Origin: Lysinibacillus sp. B2A1
GTDB lineage: Bacteria; Bacillota; Bacilli; Bacillales_A; Planococcaceae
Length of the DNA stretch: 64,000 nt
Assembly: GCA_002973635.1 (NCBI GenBank)
Contig: CP027224.1
Location: 5,382,001 to 5,446,000, forward strand
Direction: 5' to 3'
Shown here piece by piece: positions 8,353-18,410 of the stretch. The position numbers were made by a program, and so were the translations under genes. How positions within the stretch are numbered: position 1 is the stretch's first letter; each line of letters begins with the position of its first letter. The notes under the pieces were generated by a model. The model saw only the letters and a program-made list of their open reading frames with translations. It had not been told where the DNA came from and searched no databases.

Positions 8353-9225
8353 TTAACGGTTCACTTTTTCTAACACTTCAAATAAATCTCGCCCGTAAAA
8401 CTTCGTGCTTAACTCATTTGTTTTCTTTTGCTCTTTAATCTGTGCTATAGCTTTATCATAAGCATCTGCAAATTCTTGTTCTTTTTTATTAAACAATGGC
8501 CATGTTTTAATAACAGCAAATTCGTTGTAAACTACATCATCTTTTAAGTTATGATAAGGACCATCCTCTGCTAAAACTTGTTGCTTAAATGGACCTTCAA
8601 TCATAACTCCGCCATCTACTCGTTTTTCATTTACCCATTGCACAACATCAACCGTAAATGCATCTCCAGCCTGTAATTTTACTTGATTGTCAGGATGAGC
8701 TGTGTTGTACTCATCAATAATTGTATACTGGGCATTATTCGCAGCAATCGGTGCTAATGAATAGCCCTTATTCGCAAAGTCTTCTAATGTTTTTATACCT
8801 TCATCTTCTTTTCGTAATACTAAACCAGCACTACTTAATCCTAAAAATTCTTTCGGGAAAATAAACTTTTCTGTACGTTCCTGGGTAAAGAATGCATTTT
8901 TAACCCCTACTTGATATTTCCCTTGTTCTACACCAATCAGTAAATCATCGCTTGTTGTTCCTACATATTCAAACTTATATTCAGGTAATAATTCATCCAC
9001 TAGCTTCATCACGTCAACATCGTAGCCTGTTGGATTACCTTTATCATCTATATAACTAATTGGCTTAGTAGCCTGATCAAAAGCGACCTTTACTGTACGT
9101 ACTTTTGCGCCATCATCATCCGATCCTTTATCTGATGATTCCTCAGAATTACAGCCTGCTAAAATAGCTAGTGAAGCCAATCCTATTGCCGCAAATTTAA
9201 AAATCTTGTTCTTTGGTTTAAACAT
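8353..9225 (-). CDS. Amino-acid ABC transporter substrate-binding lipoprotein
   Basis: 290 residues. The N-terminus is a lipoprotein signal with lipobox LAGC, cleaved so that Cys24 or so is lipidated, followed by a Ser/Asp linker. The rest is a periplasmic-binding-protein type 2 fold of the SBP_bac_3 family (GYDVDVMKLVDE, VGVKNAFFTQER). It is anchored outside the membrane and delivers the ligand to the two permeases. AAGGAG precedes the ATG. Linked genes suggest cystine or a related sulfur compound, but the ligand cannot be read from the sequence. Confidence 0.85.
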   Translation of the reverse strand: MFKPKNKIFKFAAIGLASLAILAGCNSEESSDKGSDDDGAKVRTVKVAFDQATKPISYIDDKGNPTGYDVDVMKLVDELLPEYKFEYVGTTSDDLLIGVEQGKYQVGVKNAFFTQERTEKFIFPKEFLGLSSAGLVLRKEDEGIKTLEDFANKGYSLAPIAANNAQYTIIDEYNTAHPDNQVKLQAGDAFTVDVVQWVNEKRVDGGVMIEGPFKQQVLAEDGPYHNLKDDVVYNEFAVIKTWPLFNKKEQEFADAYDKAIAQIKEQKKTNELSTKFYGRDLFEVLEKVNR

Positions 9226-9259
9226 ATGTCATTTCTCCTTATTCTCAATGGTTTTATCA

Positions 9260-10426
9260 TTAATTTTCTTTCGATTTTTGCTGTTCAATTGCAGCCGTAG
9301 CAAGCTTAATAATAGTCATATCATCCATTGGAGGATTATGCAGACCAGCGCGAACATTTCGATAAAAGCGTTGCAATGGATTTGTTAGCTGTAAGCTTTT
9401 TGCGCCCACTACTCGCATTGCTTTATCGACGATCTCAATTGCCAAATTCGTTACGGTATGTTTAGCCACAGCCATTTCGTTTGTTAAAAATTCACGTCTT
9501 GCTGGGTCATCATAAGTCTCAGCTACGCCGTATAGTACATAGCGTGCCTGATGTAGCTTTAATTCAATGTCTCCTAGAAGCTGCTGGACATTGGGTAAAG
9601 TACTGATTGGGGCATTCAAGCTATTCGGTTGATGATGATTGGCAAAATGCAGTGCATAGTCACGGGCTGCCTGTGCAATCCCTAGGTAAGTTGCTGGAAT
9701 ATGTAGAATCCACCCATTTATTTTGCCTCCGCTAGGATGACTAGGTAATTCTACTAAGTAACTACTAGGAACAACTACATCAGTTAGTACTAAATCATGA
9801 CTACTTGTACCTCGCATTGCAGACATTTCCCAGTTTTCTTCAATGGAGAGCCCTTCCACATCTTTATGAATCAAGAAGAAACCAATTTGATTTTTTTCCT
9901 CAATCCATGCTGATGTTAAGAAATAATCAAGCACTGGAGAGGCCGTTGTAAAAATTTTGCGCCCATTTAAGAGCCATCCTTGCTCTGTTGAAATAGCATT
10001 TGTCCCAGGTCGCCCTCCACGTGTTGGACTACCTGTTGCTGCTTCACTAACAGCCCGATTGATAATCGCACCATTTTTTATTTCTGGTGCAAATAAATGT
10101 AGTGCATCATCCGCCCATAATTTTGTCTCATATATTTCACCTACAACACCAAGTGTCCAACCTAATGAGAGGGAAGCATTCTCGTCATAGCTTGCTAATG
10201 TTTCTTGAATGAGTACCATATCATAAACTGATAAACCTTCACCGCCAAATTCCTCCGGTAAAGTTAGTCTCGAATAGCCAATTTGCAGAAGTAATCTATG
10301 TGCTTCGAATGGAAAGCGAGATTGTTCATCTACCTCTTTTGCCTCTGCTTTGATCGGCTCCGCAATAGATGCCAATTGATCTAGCCAATACTTTTGTTGC
10401 GCTGTTTTAATAAATAAATCCTTCAA
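9260..10426 (-). CDS. Acyl-CoA dehydrogenase-family flavin oxidoreductase (SfnB/DszC-like)
   Basis: 388 residues, the usual length for this flavoprotein fold: an N-terminal helical domain, a central beta domain (FFLIHKDVEGLSIEENWEM) and a C-terminal four-helix domain. Relatives found with sulfur-compound transporters are oxidoreductases or monooxygenases of sulfur acquisition rather than beta-oxidation enzymes. It is first in the operon, 34 bp before the binding-protein gene. The start is TTG at 10426, preceded by AAGGAG. The sulfur role is inferred from the neighbourhood. Confidence 0.75.
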   Translation of the reverse strand: MKDLFIKTAQQKYWLDQLASIAEPIKAEAKEVDEQSRFPFEAHRLLLQIGYSRLTLPEEFGGEGLSVYDMVLIQETLASYDENASLSLGWTLGVVGEIYETKLWADDALHLFAPEIKNGAIINRAVSEAATGSPTRGGRPGTNAISTEQGWLLNGRKIFTTASPVLDYFLTSAWIEEKNQIGFFLIHKDVEGLSIEENWEMSAMRGTSSHDLVLTDVVVPSSYLVELPSHPSGGKINGWILHIPATYLGIAQAARDYALHFANHHQPNSLNAPISTLPNVQQLLGDIELKLHQARYVLYGVAETYDDPARREFLTNEMAVAKHTVTNLAIEIVDKAMRVVGAKSLQLTNPLQRFYRNVRAGLHNPPMDDMTIIKLATAAIEQQKSKEN

Positions 10427-10557
10427 GAAAATCTCCTTCTTCCCAAATTATATAAAACATATATATTTACTAAGAATTAACTTTTAAAAATAATCTCTAA
10501 CTACTTTTTAGTAGTGAGATTTATATCGGTACTGAATTTTCTGATTCGTTGACATTT

Positions 10558-10586
10558 ATGATACTTTTCACATTGAAAAATGTCAA
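10558..10586 (-). promoter_or_regulatory. Sigma-A promoter of the ABC operon, with overlapping inverted repeat
   Basis: On the minus strand, -35 TTGACA (10581-10586) is separated by 17 bp from -10 TATCAT (10558-10563). Start of transcription should lie near 10551, about 125 bp before the first gene. TTGACATTT (10549-10557) and AAATGTCAA (10578-10586) form an inverted repeat spanning the promoter, a plausible operator. Confidence 0.65.
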
Positions 10587-10694
10587 TGGGTTAAATACAA
10601 GTTTTTTTGTAAGTTTTATTGGCTTTATCCTGCTAATTTTTATTCACCAAGCAGTTTTTACAACATATGCTAGATGATAGAAAGAGGTGTATGT

Positions 10695-11435
10695 ATGACG
10701 AATAATATGAATCCATCTTTAGGTAACATCGCCACGACACATGTAATTCCTGAAGTTATTCAAACAAAATTTGGCGATATTAATGGAGATGGCAATTTAG
10801 AAACAGTTCTTTTAATAGGAACTAAAACTCCAGATAGCCCATTATGGAAAAATCTAACTTTAGGGATCTATTATGGGCAAACACAAAAATTTGAAAAAGT
10901 AATGCTTAAGCAAAATATTGGCTATAATCCAACTATATTTCTAGGTGATTTCACTGGCAATCACCATGATGATATTCTAGCTATTTCTGACACTGGAGGT
11001 AGTGGAGGGATTATCAATGGCGAAATCTTTGCCTCAATAAACGGGCAAATCCGCTCTATTTTTGATACAGAATCTTTTACTAATAAATATACAGTCAATT
11101 ATCAAGATCAGTACAAAGTAGCTGTTCGTAGCACGAATCCTAAAAAGCAATATATTATTGATTTACAGTACAAGGGACCTGAATATTTAGCAGAGATCTA
11201 TAATCAAGATGGTACGCTAAAACAGCCTATAGAGGGATGGGTTGATCCGATTAGCGGGCTATATCCTGTGGATTATGAACGTGATGGAATATACGAGATT
11301 TTGGCATATCAGGCTATTGCGGGGAGATATCATGCTGATGGATTAGGCTATGTAGAAAACATACTAAAATGGGATGGCACCAAATTTGTAGTGGACCGCC
11401 AAACGGTATCAATTTATGGTGAGGACTTAGAATAA
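10695..11435 (+). CDS. FG-GAP/VCBS repeat-containing protein of unknown function
   Basis: 246 residues from the ATG at 10695, six bases after AAAGAGGTG; an in-frame ATG at 10674 has no ribosome site. Three Asp/Gly-rich turns, FGDINGDGN, LGDFTGN and PVDYERDG, are of the calcium-binding FG-GAP/VCBS type, which suggests a partial beta-propeller or repeat fold. No signal peptide is visible, so it may be cytoplasmic or spore-associated. It is monocistronic with its own terminator. The function is not known. Confidence 0.7.
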   Translation: MTNNMNPSLGNIATTHVIPEVIQTKFGDINGDGNLETVLLIGTKTPDSPLWKNLTLGIYYGQTQKFEKVMLKQNIGYNPTIFLGDFTGNHHDDILAISDTGGSGGIINGEIFASINGQIRSIFDTESFTNKYTVNYQDQYKVAVRSTNPKKQYIIDLQYKGPEYLAEIYNQDGTLKQPIEGWVDPISGLYPVDYERDGIYEILAYQAIAGRYHADGLGYVENILKWDGTKFVVDRQTVSIYGEDLE

Positions 11436-11452
11436 ATTTTCTACTATAACTT

Positions 11453-11485
11453 AAAACGAGAATTTGCTCAGTAAATTCTCGTTTT
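11453..11485. terminator. Bidirectional terminator
   Basis: 13-bp perfect stem (11453-11465 with 11473-11485) flanked by A- and T-runs, between convergent genes. Confidence 0.8.
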
Positions 11486-11509
11486 AGAGGTAGTAGTCGA
11501 AACTGTTAT

Positions 11510-11884
11510 TTATTTTTCAACTAATGCGAAATAATTATCTTCATGATCAGCAAAATTAAATACTCTCCCCATCGGCATCATTACTAAATCTCCTACTTTA
11601 ACGCCCTTTTCCTGAAAATCCTGATACAGATCTTCTATATGATCAGCGTAAAACATAATTGAAGGTGTTCCTAAATTCAATTCAGGTTGCATTTTTGCAA
11701 TAATTTCTTTGTTGTGGAGAACGAAAGTGGTTTGGGCGTCTTTCGTTGGAGCAATTTCAATCCATCGCATTCCTGCTTCTTCCTGTTCAGCAACTACGAC
11801 AAAGCCAATTTTTTCTGTCCAAAACTTTATCGCTGCATCCTGATCCTTTACATACAGCATGACCTGTCCAATATGTTTAATCAT
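11510..11884 (-). CDS. VOC-superfamily (glyoxalase-like) protein
   Basis: 124 residues from the ATG at 11884, seven bases after a GAGGGAA-type site; the ORF extends 13 codons further but without support. The fold has paired beta-alpha-beta-beta-beta modules typical of the glyoxalase/bleomycin-resistance superfamily: MLYVKDQDAAIKFWTEKIGF at the start of module one and IMFYADHIEDLYQDFQEKG at the start of module two. Metal ligands and substrate cannot be assigned. It stands alone. Confidence 0.8.
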   Translation of the reverse strand: MIKHIGQVMLYVKDQDAAIKFWTEKIGFVVVAEQEEAGMRWIEIAPTKDAQTTFVLHNKEIIAKMQPELNLGTPSIMFYADHIEDLYQDFQEKGVKVGDLVMMPMGRVFNFADHEDNYFALVEK

Positions 11885-12099
11885 GAACAATTCCCTCCTC
11901 TTTTTAACTTTAGTATACAACAATTATAAGTTTTCTATGTTCACTCATGAGTAATATTACTGTAAACATTCTAATAAAAAAGCATTTATGGCAAAACGCT
12001 TAACTTTTCATTTATTTTTGATAAAATAAGCTAGTTAGTCTATTCTTTACCTATTGCGGAAAAGTATACAACTATAATATAAGAGTGAGGATAATTTAA

Positions 12100-14049
12100 G
12101 TGAAACAACTAAGTATAAGGAAAAAGCTCATTTTTTCATTTTTAGCAATGCTTCTCGTCCCAACACTATTAATTGGCATTATATCTTACCAGAGTGCTGA
12201 ACAACAGATTTTAAAAGAACAACAAGCAAGCACAGCCGAGAGTGTTCGCATGCTTAATACAAATATTACAAACACCATTGATCCAAAAATAAAAGATATC
12301 CAATACTTCTCCAAAAAGCTTAATCAATCCTATATACAAGAAGATAATGTACCAGAACTAAAATCGCTTTTTCAGGAATATATTAATATGCATCCTGAGG
12401 TAGAACTCATTTATCTAGGAACTGCAGATGGTAGGTTATTAGATGAACCTATACAAGTATATCCAGATGGTTTTGATCCACGTACGAGATCATGGTACAA
12501 GCAGGCTCTAGAAAATAACAACCAAGTGTCCATCACTGCACCATATATTTCCCAAGCTACAGGCGAAACTGTCATAACTATTACACAAGTTTTACCCGAC
12601 AGCTCTGGCGTAATAGCATTAGATTTAAACATTTCTACCCTCAGTACCATTACAAATGATATACGCATTGGGGAAACTGGTTTTGCTTCCCTTTTAGACA
12701 ATCATAAAATATATATTGCCGACCAAGAGAAAGAAAGTGGCTCTGAGGCAACCGAAAGCTATATCAAAAAAATATATGAGCAAGATAGTGGAATAGTTAT
12801 TGAATCACATAAACAACTACAATTTGTTACTAATAAGTTAACAAGGTGGAAGATTGTTGGTACCATGTTTACTGCTGAGGCCTCTAAGGCTGCTGCTTCA
12901 ACCTTTAATATGAACTTAATAATCATTGCCGTTTCAATAATTGTTGGTATTATCTTTATGCTTTATATGATTAAATCCATAGTTAATCCAATTAATCGAC
13001 TAAAACAAAGTGCTGTAAGAATTAGTGAAGGTGATTTAACAGAGTTTATTGATATTCATTCTAAAGATGAGGTTGGACAACTGGGAGAGGCCTTTGTCTC
13101 TATGAAGGTAAGTTTGAAATCTTTAATACGTAATGTTGATCAAAGCTCTCAGCATGTACAAGCTGCTGCACAAGGCTTATCGGCCAATACAGAGCAAAAT
13201 ATTGCTGCATCTGAGCAAGTGACAGAAGCGATGCAGCAGGTGGCTATCAGTACAGAAAAACAAACAACAGGAATTGACCAGAACGCAATATCAGTCGAGG
13301 AAATTGCTAAGGGAGTGGTTGAGGTTGCCGATAGCTCTATGCAAGTATCAGATCTCTCTAGCTATGCAATTCAATTGGCAGAGGAAGGCGGTCATGCAGT
13401 AGAGCAGACGGTTCAACAAATGCATTCCATTCATGAATCTGTAGCACTTTCAGATAGGATGATAAAATCTCTCTATGACCGAACAAAAGAAATTGGCTCT
13501 ATATTAGAAATTATTAGTGCAATTTCCGATCAAACAAATCTTCTTGCCTTAAATGCTGCTATTGAGGCTGCCCGAGCAGGAGAGCATGGAAAAGGGTTTG
13601 CCGTAGTTGCCGATGAAGTTCGAAAATTAGCAGAACAATCACAGCATTCGGCAAAGCAAATTTCTGAGTTAATTACTGGTATTCAGCAAGAGACTGCCAA
13701 ATCAGTACAAACAATGATAAAGGCTTCTACAGATGTGCAGGATGGCTTACAGCTAACAGATGATACAAGTAAAAAGTTTGCGAATATTATTGCTAGCTTA
13801 CGAGAAATGGCTCCGAAGATGGAGGATATATCTGCCTCTGCACAGGAAATGTCCGCAGTGGTTGAAGAAGTCTCTGCAACAGCTATTGAGCTAACAGACC
13901 ACGCTAAATTAAATGCTGCTGCATCTGAAGAAGTGGCTGCATCTACAGAGCAAACATTATCCTCCATGCAGGATATGGCTACTGCTGCTAAAACACTACT
14001 TGATATGGCTGATGAATTACAGGGCTATGTCATTCGTTTTAAATATTAA
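12100..14049 (+). CDS. Methyl-accepting chemotaxis protein with dCache sensor
   Basis: 649 residues. TM1 is about 8-27, the extracellular Cache sensor domain about 35-265, and TM2 about 272-294, followed by HAMP (about 295-347) and the signalling coiled coil. The conserved hairpin tip is [20 protein letters not shown]. The sensor contains [16 protein letters not shown], a typical dCache ligand-pocket motif, often for amino acids or organic acids. The start is GTG at 12100, nine bases after GAGTGAGG. The protein is a close paralogue of the next gene but one terminator apart, so the two are separate transcripts. Confidence 0.92.
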   Translation: MKQLSIRKKLIFSFLAMLLVPTLLIGIISYQSAEQQILKEQQASTAESVRMLNTNITNTIDPKIKDIQYFSKKLNQSYIQEDNVPELKSLFQEYINMHPEVELIYLGTADGRLLDEPIQVYPDGFDPRTRSWYKQALENNNQVSITAPYISQATGETVITITQVLPDSSGVIALDLNISTLSTITNDIRIGETGFASLLDNHKIYIADQEKESGSEATESYIKKIYEQDSGIVIESHKQLQFVTNKLTRWKIVGTMFTAEASKAAASTFNMNLIIIAVSIIVGIIFMLYMIKSIVNPINRLKQSAVRISEGDLTEFIDIHSKDEVGQLGEAFVSMKVSLKSLIRNVDQSSQHVQAAAQGLSANTEQNIAASEQVTEAMQQVAISTEKQTTGIDQNAISVEEIAKGVVEVADSSMQVSDLSSYAIQLAEEGGHAVEQTVQQMHSIHESVALSDRMIKSLYDRTKEIGSILEIISAISDQTNLLALNAAIEAARAGEHGKGFAVVADEVRKLAEQSQHSAKQISELITGIQQETAKSVQTMIKASTDVQDGLQLTDDTSKKFANIIASLREMAPKMEDISASAQEMSAVVEEVSATAIELTDHAKLNAAASEEVAASTEQTLSSMQDMATAAKTLLDMADELQGYVIRFKY

Positions 14050-14060
14050 TGATTCATAAA

Positions 14061-14103
14061 TCCGAGCTCAACATACAATTGAGCTCGGACTTTTTATTTT
14101 TGT
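14061..14103 (+). terminator. Terminator of the first chemoreceptor gene
   Basis: 11-bp G+C-containing stem (14061-14071 with 14079-14089) followed by a T-run. Confidence 0.85.
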
Positions 14104-14242
14104 ATAGCTAAAAATTATTCATACAAAACAGGAATTCCAATTTTCTGACATTTTAGATAATTGTATTGATTTAAATTCATTTTACTTTTAGAATCAGATT
14201 AAAATATTTGAACTACCGGTTAAGTGGTTTAGAAGTCGAAAT

Positions 14243-14441
14243 ATATTAATCAATTACGCCCCAGCGTAATTGTGTCCGGATTTTTTTCGAGCTTGTTCGA
14301 AAAACTCCTCTTCAAAATCCGTGACATCCGCCAAGGGCTTTATATTGATTCAGAAGGCGTTTGTACGTCCACTGATAAGGAAAAAAATAGCATTCACCAT
14401 GCCGCCTATAGAGATGAGAGTATTCTGCTGAATAAAGATAT
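14243..14441 (+). repeat. Structured interspersed repeat B, copy 1 (diverged)
   Basis: About 200 bp that aligns with the minus strand of 20602-20802. Shared blocks include TCCGGATTTT, AAAATCCGTGACATCC, GGCTTTAT and CATTCA. This copy has lost several pairings present in the other. The 68-codon ORF over it is not a gene. It sits between two paralogous chemoreceptor genes. Confidence 0.7.
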
Positions 14442-14560
14442 ATTCCAATATATTACATACAATTTTATGTTTTTCTGATAAAATAAGACAAATAACATTC
14501 TATCTTCGGTAGTTCAATTTATTCATATATATAAATAATGTCATAAGGGGGAATATATCT

Positions 14561-16510
14561 ATGAAACGTATCAGCTTACGAAAAAAACTAATATTCGCAT
14601 TTTTAGCCATTCTACTCGTTCCAACTTTATTTATCGGATACACCTCCTTCAAAAGTACAAAAAGCCAAATTCTCAAGGAGCAACAAGCAAGTGCTACAGA
14701 AAGTGTACGCATGCTCAATACAAATATTACAAATACGTTTGCTCCTAAAATATTGGACATAGAATACTTTGCAAAAAAAGTGGATCAAACTTATTTATCG
14801 GGGGAAAAAAGTAATGAATTAAAAGGTCTTTTCCAAGAATATATAAATACACACCCAGAGGTTGAATTGCTTTATATAGGTACTGCAGATGGCAGAATAA
14901 TTGATGAACCTGTTCATGAGTATGAAAGTGATTATGATCCGCGTGAACGACCTTGGTATCAAGAAGCTATCACTAACAAAGGACAAGTTACCATTACTTC
15001 TCCCTATATATCAAAATCAACAAATAACATGGTTGTTTCAGTAATGCAGACTCTTCCAGATGGTTCTGGAGTAATTGCATTAGATTTTAATATCTCTGTC
15101 TTAGGTGCTATTACTGAAGAAGCTCGTATTGGGGAAACTGGATTCGCTTCCCTAGTAGATAAGGATAAGCTATATGTCTCTCAACGAGATAAAGAGAGCG
15201 GTTCTGAAGCGACAGAAGACTATATTTCCAAGGTTTATGAGCAAGAGAAAGGAACAATTATTGAAAATGACCGTCACTTACAATTTATCACAAATGAACT
15301 GACAGGCTGGAAGGTCATTGGCACAATGTTTACAGCAGAGGCTACAAATGCCGCTTCTTCAACTTTAAAAACAATTTTAGTAATTACTTTCTTGTCAATT
15401 ATTATAGGTCTAATTTTTATGCTTTACATGATCAAGTCTATTGTTAAACCGCTTAAACTTCTTCAAAATAGCGCATTAAAAATTAGTGATGGCGATTTAA
15501 CTGAGTACATTGAAGTCCACTCTAAGGACGAGATTGGTCAATTAGGGGAAGCCTTCATATCCATGAAGGTAAACTTAAAAAAATTAATCCGCAATGTCAA
15601 TCAAAGTGCTGAGCATGTCCAAAAGTCAGCTCAAGATTTATCCGCCAATGCGGAGCAAAATATTGCTGCCTCAGAGCAGGTGACGGAAGCGATGCAGCAA
15701 GTGGCTATTAGTACAGAAAAACAAACAACGAGTATTGATCAAAATGCAATTTCTATTGAGGAAATAGCTAAGGGAGTTGTTGAGGTTGCTGATAGCTCTA
15801 TGCAGGTTTTAGACCTTTCTAGCCATGCAATCAATTTGGCTGAAGAAGGCGGTCAATCTGTACACCAAACGGTTAACCAAATGATTTCTATACACGAATC
15901 TGTTGCCCAATCAGATTCCATGATTAAAACACTCTATGATCGAACAAAGGAAATTGGCTCTATTATTGAAATTATTAGTGCAATTTCAGATCAAACCAAC
16001 CTACTTGCATTGAATGCAGCTATTGAGGCAGCACGTGCAGGAGAGCATGGGAAAGGCTTTGCAGTAGTTGCCGATGAAGTTCGAAAATTAGCGGAGCAAT
16101 CCCATCAATCAGCAGAGCAAATATCTACACTAATTACTGGTATTCAACAGGACACAGCCAACTCTGTTCAAACCATGACGAAGGCAACCGCAGATGTTCA
16201 AGATGGTCTAAAGCTTTCTGAAGACACAAATAAAAAATTTGAGAGTATTATCTCGAGTCTAAGAAGTATTGCACCAAAAATGGAGGATATCTCTGCATCT
16301 ACGCAGCAAATGTCTGCAGTAGTCGAAGAAGTTTCAGCTACAGCAATTGAGCTTTCAGATCATGCTAAGCTAAATGCAGCCGCGTCTGAGGAGGTCGCTG
16401 CCTCTACTGAGCAAACATTATCCTCAATGCAGGACATCGCCTTCGCTGCAAAAGCACTACTCGATATGGCTGATGAGCTTCAAGGCTTTGTGAACGAATT
16501 TAAATATTAA
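14561..16510 (+). CDS. Methyl-accepting chemotaxis protein with dCache sensor (paralogue)
   Basis: 649 residues, the same length and layout as the upstream chemoreceptor: TM1, a Cache sensor ([13 protein letters not shown]), TM2 near 272-294, HAMP and the signalling hairpin. The cytoplasmic halves are almost identical, while the sensor halves differ more, the pattern expected after tandem duplication and change of ligand. A strong AAGGGGGAA site precedes the ATG. Both should feed the same CheA/CheW array at the cell pole, which is encoded elsewhere. Confidence 0.92.
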   Translation: MKRISLRKKLIFAFLAILLVPTLFIGYTSFKSTKSQILKEQQASATESVRMLNTNITNTFAPKILDIEYFAKKVDQTYLSGEKSNELKGLFQEYINTHPEVELLYIGTADGRIIDEPVHEYESDYDPRERPWYQEAITNKGQVTITSPYISKSTNNMVVSVMQTLPDGSGVIALDFNISVLGAITEEARIGETGFASLVDKDKLYVSQRDKESGSEATEDYISKVYEQEKGTIIENDRHLQFITNELTGWKVIGTMFTAEATNAASSTLKTILVITFLSIIIGLIFMLYMIKSIVKPLKLLQNSALKISDGDLTEYIEVHSKDEIGQLGEAFISMKVNLKKLIRNVNQSAEHVQKSAQDLSANAEQNIAASEQVTEAMQQVAISTEKQTTSIDQNAISIEEIAKGVVEVADSSMQVLDLSSHAINLAEEGGQSVHQTVNQMISIHESVAQSDSMIKTLYDRTKEIGSIIEIISAISDQTNLLALNAAIEAARAGEHGKGFAVVADEVRKLAEQSHQSAEQISTLITGIQQDTANSVQTMTKATADVQDGLKLSEDTNKKFESIISSLRSIAPKMEDISASTQQMSAVVEEVSATAIELSDHAKLNAAASEEVAASTEQTLSSMQDIAFAAKALLDMADELQGFVNEFKY

Positions 16511-16527
16511 AAAATGAGTAAAAAGTG

Positions 16528-16566
16528 AAAGGCAGAGACGTTGCTAAATCAACGTTTCTGCCTTTT
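16528..16566. terminator. Bidirectional terminator
   Basis: A stem of about 15 bp (AAAGGCAGAGACGTT with its complement) with T-runs, between the second chemoreceptor and the convergent VOC gene. Confidence 0.8.
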
Positions 16567-16627
16567 CAAATTCATGTGATTATACTCTAAAAGGGACTTT
16601 TGAGACAGCCCCTTCTTACTTTAGTCA

Positions 16628-17047
16628 TTATTTATTTTCCTCGTGACTAAATTGCCATTCAATTCCAAATTTATCTATAAGTGAGCCATAGCACTTACTC
16701 CAAAAAGTTTCTTGTAGCTCCATACTTACCTTGCCGCCATCCTTCAGATTATCAAAGGCTTTACGCATCTTCTCTTCATCACCTGAAACAATAGCTAAGG
16801 TAACATTGTTTCCTTTTGTGAATGGTGATCCAGGGAATGTATCTGAGAACATTACTGTACTATCAAAAATCGAAAGTCGTGTATGCATGACAAGATCTTT
16901 TGCTTCCTCTGGTAATTGATAATTCGGATCTTGTGGTGAATCTCCAAAGGTCATAATTTCAGGCTTGTCCGTATTAAAAGCCTTCTCATAAAACGATACA
17001 GCCTCTCGACAATTTCCATTAAAAATTAAATACACTTCTACTGCCAT
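16628..17047 (-). CDS. PhnB-like VOC family protein
   Basis: 139 residues from the ATG at 17047, eight bases after AAAGGAG; a GTG three codons earlier is too close to that site. The sequence carries PhnB/3-demethylubiquinone methyltransferase-like VOC features: YLIFNGNCREAVSFYEKAF at the N-terminus, FSDTFPGSPF in the middle, and a final WSKCYGSLIDKFGIEWQFS. Members are small dimers of mostly unknown activity. It is monocistronic. Confidence 0.85.
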   Translation of the reverse strand: MAVEVYLIFNGNCREAVSFYEKAFNTDKPEIMTFGDSPQDPNYQLPEEAKDLVMHTRLSIFDSTVMFSDTFPGSPFTKGNNVTLAIVSGDEEKMRKAFDNLKDGGKVSMELQETFWSKCYGSLIDKFGIEWQFSHEENK

Positions 17048-17246
17048 CTCCAACACTCCTTTGTCATTTTATGAAACAATTCTATTGTACATGGATACCA
17101 AATGCTATGACAAATTTTTAATAAAATTGCTTCTTTACAGAACATCAATACTGTATTTTTACCCCTGTTTTATTTCATACTATACCCAAAATAGCTTTGC
17201 ATTCCCCACTTATTCCACTGTTTTTCTATTTATTAAGATAAAAGCT

Positions 17247-17275
17247 TTGACATTTACTCAAAAATCATGTAAATT
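17247..17275 (+). promoter_or_regulatory. Candidate guaC promoter
   Basis: TTGACA at 17247-17252, a 17-bp gap, then TAAATT at 17270-17275. The -10 matches the consensus at four of six positions. Confidence 0.5.
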
Positions 17276-17279
17276 ACCA

Positions 17280-17323
17280 AATGGCGAACAATTTAAAATA
17301 ATTCTTTAAAAATATTCGTATTT
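17280..17323 (+). promoter_or_regulatory. Candidate PurR box pair upstream of guaC
   Basis: AATGGCGAACAAT (17280-17292) and, inverted, the complement of 17311-17323 each match the PurBox pattern AWWWCCGAACWWT at about 11 of 13 positions, with 18 bp between them. GMP reductase belongs to the PurR regulon in B. subtilis, which makes the match more believable. Confidence 0.45.
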
Positions 17324-17337
17324 TAGGAGTGTATATA

Positions 17338-18321
17338 ATGGATAACGTATTTGACTATGAGGATATTCAATTAATTCCCGCAAAATGTATTGTAGAAAGC
17401 CGCTCTGAGTGTGATACATCTGTTACTTTAGGTGGGCATACATTCAAACTGCCAGTGGTTCCGGCAAACATGCAAACAATTATCGACGAAAGTCTTGCTA
17501 TAAAGCTTGCTGAAAACGGTTACTTTTATATCATGCATCGTTTTAACCCTGAAACTCGCGCTGATTTTATTAAGGATATGCAAACACGTGGACTCATCGC
17601 ATCCATTAGTGTTGGAGTAAAAGATGAAGAATATTCATTTATAGAAGAGTTAGCTGCTGTTAGCCTAGTTCCCGATTTTATTACAATTGACATTGCTCAC
17701 GGTCATTCTAATGCTGTCATTCGTATGATTCAACACATCAAAAAATACTTACCAAATAGTTTTGTCATTGCTGGTAACGTGGGTACACCTGAAGCTGTAC
17801 GTGAATTAGAGAATGCTGGTGCAGATGCTACGAAAGTTGGAATAGGGCCAGGTAAAGTATGTATTACTAAAATTAAAACAGGCTTTGGTACAGGTGGCTG
17901 GCAGTTAGCTGCATTACGCTGGTGCGCGAAAGCTGCTACGAAACCAATTATTGCGGATGGAGGAATCCGTACACATGGTGATATTGCCAAATCAGTTCGA
18001 TTCGGGGCATCCATGGTTATGATTGGATCATTATTTGCTGGTCATGAAGAATCACCTGGTGAAACAATCGATATCGACGGTACAATTGTCAAAGAATACT
18101 TCGGTTCTGCATCTGAATTCCAAAAAGGGGAACGCAAAAATGTGGAAGGCAAGAAAATGTACGTAGAACACAAGGGCAGCATCAAGGATACATTAATTGA
18201 AATGCAGCAAGACCTTCAATCCTCTATTTCCTATGCAGGTGGCAACAAGTTAGATGCCATTCGAAATGTAGATTATGTTATTGTGAAAAACTCAATTTTT
18301 AACGGCGATAAAGTATATTAA
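17338..18321 (+). CDS. guaC: GMP reductase
   Basis: 327 residues, the normal length. It converts GMP to IMP with NADPH, recycling guanine nucleotides to the adenine branch. The IMPDH/GMPR barrel shows [11 protein letters not shown], with the catalytic cysteine, and [12 protein letters not shown] for phosphate binding. The N-terminus from the ATG at 17338 ([16 protein letters not shown]) matches other Bacillota GuaC; an upstream GTG at 17329 overlaps the TAGGAG site and was rejected. It is monocistronic with a strong terminator. Confidence 0.95.
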   Translation: MDNVFDYEDIQLIPAKCIVESRSECDTSVTLGGHTFKLPVVPANMQTIIDESLAIKLAENGYFYIMHRFNPETRADFIKDMQTRGLIASISVGVKDEEYSFIEELAAVSLVPDFITIDIAHGHSNAVIRMIQHIKKYLPNSFVIAGNVGTPEAVRELENAGADATKVGIGPGKVCITKIKTGFGTGGWQLAALRWCAKAATKPIIADGGIRTHGDIAKSVRFGASMVMIGSLFAGHEESPGETIDIDGTIVKEYFGSASEFQKGERKNVEGKKMYVEHKGSIKDTLIEMQQDLQSSISYAGGNKLDAIRNVDYVIVKNSIFNGDKVY

Positions 18322-18330
18322 TATTGCTAA

Positions 18331-18370
18331 AAACCCAAACAAGAGTTTTCATTCTTGTTTGGGTTTTCTT
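18331..18370 (+). terminator. guaC terminator
   Basis: A stem of about 13 bp (AACCCAAACAAG with CTTGTTTGGGTT) followed by T-rich sequence. Confidence 0.85.
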
Positions 18371-18410
18371 TATATAGAGCCTCTTAGCTAGACTGGATCC
18401 TCATTATTGC

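Noticed and set aside
14272..14478. 68-codon ORF between chemoreceptor genes
   Set aside because: It coincides with repeat B copy 1 and has no start signal; the homologous repeat at 20.6-20.8 kb is not open in that frame.
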